Below are positions 1 through 6,055 of a stretch of DNA of 6,055 nucleotides, in pieces. Each line of letters begins with the position of its first letter. Position 1 is the stretch's first letter. Under the pieces are notes generated by a model. It searched no databases, was not told the DNA's origin, and saw only the letters and a list, made by a program, of their open reading frames with translations. The position numbers and the translations under genes were made by a program. The DNA lies in the NCBI GenBank assembly GCA_902489955.1, contig CABUBY010000099.1:1-6055 (forward strand). The letters run 5' to 3'. The stretch comes from an uncultured Collinsella sp. Its GTDB lineage: Bacteria; Actinomycetota; Coriobacteriia; Coriobacteriales; Coriobacteriaceae.

Positions 1-55
1 GAGCGTCCGGCTGATAACCGGGAGGTCACAAGTTCGAATCTTGTCAGGTCCACCA
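1..55 (+). tRNA. tRNA-Ile(GAU), 5' end cut off by the window edge
   Basis: This is the 3' part of an isoleucine tRNA, from the end of the D arm to an encoded CCA at 53-55. The anticodon is GAT at 13-15 in the loop CTGATAA, closed by the stem TCCGG/CCGGG. The T arm contains GTTCGAATC. All 55 bases are identical to positions 225-279 of the complete tRNA-Ile downstream, which fixes its identity. The discriminator base is A52. Bases 1-24 of the mature tRNA lie outside the window. Confidence 0.97.
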
Positions 56-66
56 CTTTCTTTCGC

Positions 67-111
67 AATAAACACCCCAGCGAGAGCCGAGTCGCCGCTG
101 GGGTGTTTATT
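67..111 (+). terminator. Perfect 16-bp hairpin, probable terminator of the first tRNA-Ile
   Basis: Arms 67-82 and 96-111 are perfect reverse complements and enclose a 13-base loop. The GC-rich core CACCCCAGCG/CGCTGGGGTG is flanked by AATAAA on the left and TTTATT on the right. Either strand therefore gives a strong stem followed by a T-rich tract, and it could terminate in both directions. It starts 11 bases after the CCA of tRNA-Ile and ends only 11 bases before tRNA-Ala. A role in tRNA processing or attenuation is the alternative. Confidence 0.75.
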
Positions 112-122
112 ACTGTCTCCGT

Positions 123-198
123 GGGGGTTTAGCTCAGCTGGGAGAGCGCGGGCTTTGCAAGCCTGAGGTCAGGGGTTCGATCCCCCTAACCTCCACCA
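123..198 (+). tRNA. tRNA-Ala(UGC)
   Basis: This is a complete cloverleaf. The acceptor GGGGGTT (123-129) pairs with AACCTCC (188-194), followed by discriminator A195 and an encoded CCA at 196-198. The third acceptor pair is G125-T192, the G3:U70 wobble that is the identity element for alanyl-tRNA synthetase. The anticodon TGC is at 156-158 in loop TTTGCAA, on the stem CGGGC/GCCTG. The D arm (AGCTCAGCTGGGAGAGC) and T arm (GGTTCGATCC) are standard. Only four bases separate it from the following tRNA-Ile, so the two are almost certainly co-transcribed. Confidence 0.98.
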
Positions 199-202
199 TG
201 AT

Positions 203-279
203 GGACCTGTAGCTCAGTTGGTTAGAGCGTCCGGCTGATAACCGGGAGGTCACAAGTTCGAATCTTGTCAGGTCCACCA
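203..279 (+). tRNA. tRNA-Ile(GAU), complete second copy
   Basis: The acceptor GGACCTG (203-209) pairs fully with CAGGTCC (269-275). The discriminator is A276 and the CCA is encoded at 277-279. The anticodon GAT is at 237-239, in loop CTGATAA between TCCGG (230-234) and CCGGG (242-246). It decodes AUC/AUU. It lies 4 bases after tRNA-Ala and 14 bases before an intrinsic terminator, so it is the last member of the cluster. It matches the partial copy at the left edge exactly. Confidence 0.98.
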
Positions 280-293
280 TCAAAACTGTGAAG

Positions 294-326
294 AGCCCTG
301 AGGCGTTGCCTCGGGGCTTTTTTCTT
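294..326 (+). terminator. Rho-independent terminator of the tRNA-Ala/tRNA-Ile unit
   Basis: Arms AGCCCTGAGGC (294-304) and GCCTCGGGGCT (308-318) form an 11-bp stem with one G-U pair and a GTT loop. The stem runs into TTTTTT (318-323), then CTT. It begins 14 bases after the tRNA-Ile CCA and separates the tRNA cluster from the protein genes. Confidence 0.93.
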
Positions 327-351
327 GTCTGCGATAAATCTCATTTTGGTT

Positions 352-409
352 TTGTGTGCTGTGCGAAAGTTTGGGTAGTATAGCTATTCAATGCGGCGGA
401 CTGCCGCGT
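352..409 (+). promoter_or_regulatory. Candidate promoter and leader hairpin for the BFN-family gene
   Basis: This AT-rich stretch lies between the tRNA terminator and the first protein gene. The best sigma70-like pair I find is TTGTGT (352-357) and TAGTAT (376-381), 18 bases apart; TATAGC (379-384) overlaps the second box. The -35 match is poor. Downstream, ATGCGGC (391-397) and GCCGCGT (403-409) can form a 7-bp, GC-rich leader hairpin with a 5-base loop, ending 17 bases before the Shine-Dalgarno sequence. A promoter is expected here because a strong terminator lies just upstream, but the exact boxes are a guess. Confidence 0.35.
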
Positions 410-437
410 GTTAACCGCTACGTACCGGAGGTGTTCC

Positions 438-938
438 ATGGTTCGTGTCGACATAGAGACCATCGTCATGGCCGCCGGTCCCGTGCCATCGCTTATCGTG
501 CTTCGCGAGCGCTGCGGCAAATCGGACTCGCCCGCGCCGTTGCGTTCCCTTTCCATTCAGACTGGTTCGTTTGAGGCTGCTGCCATTAGCCGTGGCATCG
601 ATAGCGGCCGCGCCGAGCGCCCGATTACCCATGACCTGCTGCTCGATACCGTTGACGCCCTGGGCGCCAAGCTCGAGCGCATCGAGATCGTTCGCGCCGA
701 GCCGCCGGTGTTCTACGCGACGATCGTCGTGCTGGCCGATGGCGAGGAGCGCAAGATCGATGCCCGCCCCAGCGATGCCATTGCCCTTGCCGTGCGCAGC
801 AATGCTCCCATGTTTGTGGAGGATGACATCATGAATCGCCTGGGCACTGTTTCTACCCACGCCGAGGAAGTCGACGACGAGCAGGAGTTCGAGAAGTTCG
901 ACGAGTTCGTCCATACGCTCTCCCCTGATGATTTCTAA
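438..938 (+). CDS. Bifunctional nuclease (BFN/DUF151) family protein
   Basis: This 166-residue protein carries the BFN domain (DUF151), named after a plant protein reported to have RNase and DNase activity; the bacterial role is poorly known. The family signature is clear: FEAAAI (45-50), RPITHDLL (61-68), LGAKLERIEI (75-84), FYATIVV (92-98) and the strongly conserved IDARPSDAIALAVR (107-120), then APMFVEDDIM (123-132). The tail from residue 142 to 166 is very acidic (AEEVDDEQEFEKFDEF). One oddity is that the usual LPIWIG stretch before the EA motif reads LSIQTG here, and an SDSPAP insert precedes it. The start at 438 is chosen because GGAGGTG (427-433) sits just upstream; an in-frame GTG at 408 has no such site. 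No signal peptide or membrane segment is visible, so it is probably cytosolic. Its stop codon abuts the next start codon, which suggests co-translation with the membrane protein that follows. Confidence 0.9.
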   Translation: MVRVDIETIVMAAGPVPSLIVLRERCGKSDSPAPLRSLSIQTGSFEAAAISRGIDSGRAERPITHDLLLDTVDALGAKLERIEIVRAEPPVFYATIVVLADGEERKIDARPSDAIALAVRSNAPMFVEDDIMNRLGTVSTHAEEVDDEQEFEKFDEFVHTLSPDDF

Positions 939-1328
939 ATGCGGGGCGGCCAGGTTGTGGAGCGTTCGCTGATGGCCGGCGGCATGTCGGCCGAGGCAGC
1001 GGCTATCGCGCGCGAGGCCCAGATGCGCTCTGAGGCTTCTGAGGCGGCGCGCATTGCCTATGTGACGCAGGCCCGCACGCTTCGCGAACGCCGCGGCTCG
1101 TTTATCAAGATGGTTGTCATCTCCGCCCTTGTCGCGGCAATCTGTTCACGCCTTCGTGGTACAGTTGGTGCGCTTGGGTTTTCGATCTCTACGGGCCTGG
1201 TGATCTGGGGTGTGGTCGACGCGGTAATGCTGACCAGTCAGATCAAGGTGCTCGACAAGCGCGCGATGGATATGATGCGCGCCCGCGACGCTGCCGCCAG
1301 GATCGCCGCCGAGGCACAGGAACTGTAA
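939..1328 (+). CDS. Small two-helix membrane protein of unknown function
   Basis: This protein has 129 residues and I do not recognise its family. Residues 16-50 are alanine-, glutamate- and arginine-rich and look like a helical or coiled-coil segment. Two hydrophobic stretches follow, at about 56-70 and 77-98, joined by a short SRLRG loop. A second Ala/Arg/Glu-rich helix (103-128) ends the protein. This is a helical hairpin in the membrane with both charged helices probably in the cytoplasm. The ATG directly follows the TAA of the BFN-family gene (TAAATG) with no visible Shine-Dalgarno, so translation would rely on coupling. An in-frame ATG at 972 has GTGGAG 9 bases upstream and would give 118 residues; it is a serious alternative start. 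Codon use is high-GC like its neighbours, and the next gene follows after 30 bases, so it is most likely part of one operon. Confidence 0.75.
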   Translation: MRGGQVVERSLMAGGMSAEAAAIAREAQMRSEASEAARIAYVTQARTLRERRGSFIKMVVISALVAAICSRLRGTVGALGFSISTGLVIWGVVDAVMLTSQIKVLDKRAMDMMRARDAAARIAAEAQEL

Positions 1329-1358
1329 CGACGCCGGACTCGATGGGAAGGTCTAAAG

Positions 1359-1808
1359 ATGGCACAGGATATGCAGGACGCCGGTAACGTCTCCGCCGAG
1401 CTCGACGCCATGGTGTGCGATCTGATCGGCGCCTTCTTGGACGACCTGGCCGCGGGCGAGAACCCGGGCGTGGTCGTGGCGATCGAGGACGCTGCTTCCA
1501 ACCGCTATCTGGCGGCGCTCGACGAGGATGGCGAAGAGGCGTGCCTCGAGGCGGCCACCAACTTTATCTCCGAGCACAAGATGGGTCTTAAGGACGAGGG
1601 CCTGGGCCGTATCGCCCGCTATGCCATCGGCTATACTGGCTGCGTCGAGATTGACGGCGGCTATCACGATGCTCTGCTCGTGAGCTTCTTCGAAACCACG
1701 CTCGAGAGTGGTTTTTCGGCATATGTGCTGTATGAGGGCATGGGCGCCGGCGATGGTTTTATGTGGAGCGACCCTGAACCTGCAGGTGAGGAAACCCCTC
1801 TTATCTAA
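1359..1808 (+). CDS. Conserved-looking acidic hypothetical protein (149 aa)
   Basis: I do not recognise this family. The protein is rich in Asp and Glu, has no signal peptide or membrane segment, and is probably a soluble cytosolic protein. Visible parts are a helical N-terminus (SAELDAMVCDLIGAFLDDL, 12-30), a hydrophobic strand GVVVAIED (37-44), a helix EEACLEAATNFISEH (59-73), then RIARYAIGYTGCVEI (84-98) and YHDALLVSFFE (102-112). SGFSAYVLYEG (117-127) follows, before a Pro/Glu-rich tail. This pattern of alternating helix and strand suggests a small alpha/beta fold. The start is supported by GGGAAGG (1345-1351) seven bases before the ATG. It follows the two-helix protein by 30 bases and precedes typA by 117, so it may be the last gene of the upstream operon or share transcripts with typA. 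That it is a gene is well supported by codon use and the ribosome site; its function is unknown. Confidence 0.8.
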   Translation: MAQDMQDAGNVSAELDAMVCDLIGAFLDDLAAGENPGVVVAIEDAASNRYLAALDEDGEEACLEAATNFISEHKMGLKDEGLGRIARYAIGYTGCVEIDGGYHDALLVSFFETTLESGFSAYVLYEGMGAGDGFMWSDPEPAGEETPLI

Positions 1809-1925
1809 AATCGCTAAAATAAACGAGTTTTCGGTAAAAGGCTCAATATTCCCGCTGAGCGTTGTATCGCTGGGCGGGCCGCATACGCGTGCCGTTTGTA
1901 TATGGATAGAAGATAGGGGAACTAC
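1805..1925 (+). promoter_or_regulatory. AT-rich leader of typA with candidate -10 elements
   Basis: This gap is much richer in A/T than the flanking genes. CTAAAAT occurs twice in tandem (1805-1811 and 1814-1820, two bases apart); each contains TAAAAT, a five-of-six match to a -10 box, but neither has a good -35 box 16-18 bases upstream. Another -10-like TATATG lies at 1899-1904, also without a clear -35. GCTCA (1841-1845) and TGAGC (1856-1860) form a weak 5-bp hairpin. The typA ribosome site AGGGGA (1915-1920) ends five bases before the ATG. Promoter activity here is plausible but not proven by sequence. Confidence 0.3.
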
Positions 1926-3764
<1,839 letters not shown>

Positions 3765-3794
3765 GCACTGGGCTTTATAGCGACTACTAACAAG

Positions 3795-3829
3795 AAAGGG
3801 CGTCGACCGCGATGGTCGGCGCCCTTTTT
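3795..3829 (+). terminator. Strong bidirectional terminator between typA and the convergent gene
   Basis: Arms 3795-3808 and 3814-3827 form a 14-bp stem (one G-U pair, core AAAGGGCGTCGACC) with a 5-base loop GCGAT. TTTTT (3825-3829) closes the plus-strand side. Read on the minus strand, the stem is followed by TTTCTTGTT, a usable U-rich tail. It can therefore end typA transcripts and also those of the beta-helix gene arriving from the right. Confidence 0.93.
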
Positions 3830-3834
3830 GGTGT

Positions 3835-3887
3835 AAGGGGACAGGTTCGTTTGCATCATCACAAAGGTGCCTGTCCCCTTTGTGATG
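3835..3887. repeat. Compound intergenic palindrome with two interleaved 11-bp stems (REP-like)
   Basis: AAGGGGACAGG (3835-3845) is perfectly complementary to CCTGTCCCCTT (3870-3880). CATCACAAAGG (3857-3867) is perfectly complementary to CCTTTGTGATG (3877-3887), with a 9-base loop. The two right arms share CCTT (3877-3880), so the two hairpins cannot form fully at the same time. It sits just outside the stop codon of the minus-strand gene and 5 bases beyond the shared terminator. The GGGGACAGG core resembles palindromes I associate with REP-type elements spread by RAYT (Y1/TnpA_REP) transposases; that link is from memory and is not shown by this window, which has no transposase. Confidence 0.65.
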
Positions 3888-3895
3888 GTTAGCTG

Positions 3896-5041
3896 CTAAG
3901 CGGTGGGTAGTCCCGGCGTGTTAGCCGGCTGCTGCGGCTTGAGGTGGGCGTTGTGCCAGATGATTTGGATGATGTAGCCGAGCATAAAGACAAAGGCCAC
4001 GCCGCTGATGAAGTCGCCTACGAGGGGAAGTCCCGTGAGGGCGCCTGCGGCGATACCGCCCACGGCGGCCATAGCGTAGCGGTTCTGGTTGTGTCCGACC
4101 ATGCGGGCGATTGCGCATCCCGCAAAGGCGGTGGAGACCAGCGCGATACCGATAACGCCGCACAAGAGGGTTCCGGCAAGCGACAGACCGGCGATAGAGA
4201 TAATCAGCAGTAGGACGGCGGGGACGATAGCAATCGTGCCCAGAAGACCGCTCACCCACAGGGGCATGGGGCGCTGGTGGAGCATGCCGGCGGCACTGGC
4301 GGTCGCACGCGGAAAGACGAGCTCGAGCAGCAGGGCGACAAAGCAGGTCGAGAGTGCCGCGGCGACGATGCCGCCGATGACGTCGTTAACGGTGGAAGTA
4401 TCCTCGTTCTCGGTGCGGTCGATCTTGAGCGCGCCGACCTCGGCTCCCGCGGCGCGCTCGGGGTCCTCGGAGACGTGCGCGTTCACGGTGCCGGTGATGT
4501 GGGCGTTTTTGCCCAGGACGAGCTTGTCGGCCCAAACCTCGACATCGCCCTCGACGGTGCCATCGATAGTCACCGTATCGCCCGCAAGCGCTGCCGACTT
4601 GGTAGAGCCGCGCAGGGCAACCGTCTCGCCTATCGCATAGAAACAGTTGGCGGTGCTGTCGGAATTGAGCACGACATGCTGGCCGGCAACGGTCACGCTG
4701 CCATCAACCGTAGTCTTGGCAATGTCGATGGTGCGCGCCGCAAGACGAATGGCGCCGCCCACCGTGCAGTCGCGGATGGAGAGGCTCTCGCCTGCTGCGA
4801 TTATGTCGCGGCCGATGGACGCATCGTCCAAGTTGAGGGCCTGACCTGCCCAGTACAGGTCACCTTCGACGCCGGACGAATTGGCATCATTGTCGGTCGC
4901 AAGTACGTTGCCTGCGGTGTCCGTGCCGGCGAACGACGCCGTGGGAAGTGCAGTGAGCGCGAGCGCGATGAGCGCGAATGCCATAAGCAGGCAGCGACGC
5001 ATCTTGTGTGACGGCGCCGCCGCGGTTTGATTGAAAGCCAT
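3896..5041 (-). CDS. Exported, membrane-anchored bactofilin-like beta-helix protein
   Basis: This 381-residue protein has three parts. Residues 14-38 are a signal sequence (MRR start, hydrophobic run, TASFAG cleavage-like site). Residues ~60-190 form about seven repeats of 17-18 residues with alternating hydrophobic positions, for example AAGESLSIRDCTVGG, VAGQHVVLNSD, LAGDTVTIDGTVEGD and WADKLVLGKNAHITGTV. This is the short right-handed beta-helix seen in bactofilins and other polymer-forming proteins. After an acidic linker (191-220), four or five membrane helices occupy about 222-242, 261-283, 285-313 and 322-361. Classical bactofilins are cytoplasmic scaffolds without a signal peptide; here the helix should face outside, anchored by the C-terminal membrane domain. 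The start is supported by AAAAGGA (5048-5054), six bases before the ATG; M14 or M20 could be internal alternatives. It lies 107 bases downstream of a channel gene on the same strand. A role in envelope organisation is inferred. Confidence 0.8.
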   Translation of the reverse strand: MAFNQTAAAPSHKMRRCLLMAFALIALALTALPTASFAGTDTAGNVLATDNDANSSGVEGDLYWAGQALNLDDASIGRDIIAAGESLSIRDCTVGGAIRLAARTIDIAKTTVDGSVTVAGQHVVLNSDSTANCFYAIGETVALRGSTKSAALAGDTVTIDGTVEGDVEVWADKLVLGKNAHITGTVNAHVSEDPERAAGAEVGALKIDRTENEDTSTVNDVIGGIVAAALSTCFVALLLELVFPRATASAAGMLHQRPMPLWVSGLLGTIAIVPAVLLLIISIAGLSLAGTLLCGVIGIALVSTAFAGCAIARMVGHNQNRYAMAAVGGIAAGALTGLPLVGDFISGVAFVFMLGYIIQIIWHNAHLKPQQPANTPGLPTA

Positions 5042-5053
5042 AGTTGATCCTTT

Positions 5054-5080
5054 TGTTAGGTGTTCGGCATATACCTAACA
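5054..5080 (-). promoter_or_regulatory. Inverted repeat next to the ribosome site of the beta-helix gene
   Basis: TGTTAGGT (5054-5061) and ACCTAACA (5073-5080) are a perfect 8-bp inverted repeat around an 11-base spacer. On the minus strand it ends exactly where the AAAAGGA ribosome site begins. It could be an operator for a dimeric regulator or a leader hairpin that tunes translation. I found no convincing -35/-10 pair around it, so the gene may depend on transcription from the channel gene upstream. Confidence 0.45.
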
Positions 5081-5100
5081 GGGTACCCAACGCGAGGGCG

Positions 5101-5121
5101 CTCTAAAAGAACCTCTCGGTT
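5101..5121 (-). terminator. Weak hairpin with T-tract after the channel gene
   Basis: On the minus strand AACC-GAGA-GGTT (5121-5110) forms a 4-bp stem with a GNRA-type loop, followed by C and TTTT (5108-5105). It lies 28 bases after the stop of the channel gene. The stem is too short for efficient termination, so it would let most transcripts continue into the beta-helix gene, if it acts at all. Confidence 0.2.
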
Positions 5122-5148
5122 GCATTTCGAAGGATGAGCCCGCGCCAC

Positions 5149-5838
5149 CTACTTTTTGCGGTGCAAAAAGCGTGCGATGTCTTCCTCAGTGGGGCTTTTG
5201 ATGTCAAAGCGCAGTGAGAGCCAGCGCAGACCCATGGTCACGACAACGCATACGACCAACGCGACGACATTGCTGACCAAGCCACTCATAACGAGGCTTA
5301 CGTAGCTTGCCGATCCGGCGATGGCCGCGATGGCATAAAAGTTAGTGCGTTGGAAAATGCCCGGAACCACGCCCATAAAACCGTCGCGCAGCATGCCTCC
5401 GCCCACCGCGGTAAAAAAGCCCATCATGATGCACACCGCCGGCGCAAAGCCGTAGACCAGCGCCTTGTCTGCTCCAGTGGCGGCGTAGATACCGACCGAG
5501 ATGATGTCGAGCAGGGGAATGAGTTTTTCGGGTTTGTCGACGATTGCCGGGAAAATATAGATGATGGCTGCCGTGGCGATGGAGAGCGGCAGCGCCATTG
5601 GCTGGTTGAGGATGTAGACGTTGCCCACCTGCAGCGTCATATCGCGCAAAAGACCGCCGCCCAGACCGCAGACCACCGCGAGCGCGACCGCGCCCACCAG
5701 GTCGAGCTTGTGCTCGCGCGCAACCAGCACACCCGAGATCGATGCAGCGACAACGGCGAACATCTCGAGCCAAAACGGAATAGTGACCATGGCATCCGAT
5801 GCATGCGAGGTAATGGTCATAGCGGCGACGACGGGCAA
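5149..5838 (-). CDS. TRIC-family (UPF0126) trimeric cation channel protein
   Basis: This 229-residue, seven-helix membrane protein has the duplicated TRIC domain. Repeat one runs from FWLEMFAVVAASISG (22-36) to the glycine-rich motif GLGGGLLRDM (58-67). Repeat two runs from IISVGIYAATGADKAL (112-127) to VGGGMLRDGFMG (145-156). The paired GGGxxRD motifs are the family hallmark. Hydrophobic helices lie at about 21-40, 45-64, 82-98, 106-122, 127-146, 166-184 and 187-205, with a short charged tail. Studied bacterial and archaeal members form homotrimeric, K+-permeable channels; the physiological role in bacteria is unclear. The start is a TTG at 5838, chosen because AAAGGA (5846-5851) lies seven bases upstream. 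In-frame ATGs at 5820 (M7) and 5790 (M17) lack a ribosome site, although M17 would fit the usual short N-terminus. It is the first gene of a minus-strand pair with the beta-helix gene. Confidence 0.93.
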   Translation of the reverse strand: MPVVAAMTITSHASDAMVTIPFWLEMFAVVAASISGVLVAREHKLDLVGAVALAVVCGLGGGLLRDMTLQVGNVYILNQPMALPLSIATAAIIYIFPAIVDKPEKLIPLLDIISVGIYAATGADKALVYGFAPAVCIMMGFFTAVGGGMLRDGFMGVVPGIFQRTNFYAIAAIAGSASYVSLVMSGLVSNVVALVVCVVVTMGLRWLSLRFDIKSPTEEDIARFLHRKK

Positions 5839-5855
5839 GATGGGGTCCTTTGAGT

Positions 5856-5907
5856 TACGGGTTTAGACAATGCCCGTACATAGTACATGTTCGACGCCGA
5901 TTGCGAC
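5856..5907 (-). promoter_or_regulatory. Candidate promoter and inverted repeat upstream of the TRIC gene
   Basis: On the minus strand GTCGCA (5907-5902) and TACTAT (5885-5880) are 16 bases apart and could be a weak sigma70-type promoter, giving a leader of roughly 35 bases. TACGGG (5856-5861) and CCCGTA (5873-5878) form a 6-bp inverted repeat with an 11-base spacer between the presumed start of transcription and the AAAGGA ribosome site. It could be an operator or a leader hairpin. The -35 box is poor. Confidence 0.3.
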
Positions 5908-6008
5908 CCTATTGCTCGGCAAACGGTCGGGACTGGATGCGTGCGTAGGCACCATGTTTGGGGATCTGGGTTGATGCTGAACGCGATGGGGGCGTGGCTG
6001 AATAGGAG

Positions 6009-6045
6009 GGATGTCCAAATTTTGAGCGGAGCTCAAAATTTATCC
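6009..6045. repeat. AT-rich perfect hairpin at the right edge
   Basis: AAATTTTGAGC (6017-6027) and GCTCAAAATTT (6031-6041) are perfect reverse complements around GGA. GGAT (6009-6012) can pair with ATCC (6042-6045) across a 4-base bulge, extending the stem to 15 bp. No U-tract follows outside the stem, so it is not a typical terminator. It could be an operator, part of a leader RNA for a gene beyond the window, or a dispersed repeat. The surrounding stretch 5886-6055 holds no gene I can support. Confidence 0.5.
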
Positions 6046-6055
6046 GGTCGGCTTG

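Noticed and set aside
4277..5011. A 244-codon plus-strand frame antisense to the beta-helix gene
   Set aside because: The translation is Arg/Gly/Asp/Ala-rich without domains. The minus-strand frame has a signal peptide, repeats, membrane helices and a ribosome site.
5081..5088. GGGTACCC palindrome between the two minus-strand genes
   Set aside because: It is only 8 bases, not repeated elsewhere in the window, and in no suggestive position beyond being intergenic.
5941..5952. GTGC-GTAG-GCAC mini-hairpin recalling the GTAG of some REP elements
   Set aside because: The stem is only 4 bp and no second copy or larger REP structure surrounds it.
6005..6025. GGAGG followed by ATG at 6011
   Set aside because: The ATG is one base from the GGAGG run and the frame stops after four codons.
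5887..6055. Possible partial plus-strand gene starting at 5887 or 5974 and running off the edge
   Set aside because: There is no properly spaced ribosome site for 5887. Codons include AGG and show no high-GC third-position bias, and the frame crosses a perfect hairpin.
5909..6055. Possible 3' end of a minus-strand gene entering from the right edge and stopping at 5909
   Set aside because: It is only 48 codons, Ser/Pro-rich, with codons such as ATA, TCA and GGA unlike the real genes here; no motif is visible.

Overview
The window is bacterial chromosomal DNA with high G+C genes. TypA uses C/G-ending codons very heavily, while the intergenic gaps are AT-richer. I infer an actinobacterial gut lineage of the Coriobacteriia (Collinsella-like). 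This rests on the general look of the proteins and on a GGGGACAGG-type intergenic palindrome; there is no 16S or other decisive marker, so the placement is tentative. Nothing looks like a phage, plasmid or transposon gene.

Left end (1-326): a tRNA cluster. It holds the 3' part of a tRNA-Ile(GAU), a long perfect hairpin, tRNA-Ala(UGC), a second complete tRNA-Ile(GAU) identical to the first over the 55 shared bases, and a textbook intrinsic terminator.

Middle, plus strand (438-3829): a bifunctional-nuclease-family (BFN/DUF151) protein is followed with no gap by a small two-helix membrane protein. A 149-residue acidic protein of unknown function comes 30 bases later. After a 117-base AT-rich gap comes typA/bipA, encoding a complete 612-residue ribosome-associated GTPase, closed by a strong bidirectional terminator.

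Right part, minus strand (5838 down to 3896): a TRIC-type (UPF0126) seven-helix cation channel is followed after 107 bases by an exported, membrane-anchored protein with a bactofilin-like beta-helix. Transcription of typA and of this last gene converges on 3765-3895. That gap holds the shared terminator and a compound palindrome with two interleaved 11-bp stems, which resembles a REP/RAYT-type repeat. Each minus-strand gene has an inverted repeat with an 11-base spacer just upstream of its ribosome binding site.

The last ~200 bases contain no convincing gene, only a candidate promoter and an AT-rich 11-bp perfect hairpin near the edge. Most of the window is housekeeping (tRNAs, TypA). The least explained parts are the BFN/two-helix/149-aa gene trio, the extracytoplasmic bactofilin-like protein and the interleaved palindrome. 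I see no clear evidence of a new defence or mobile system.
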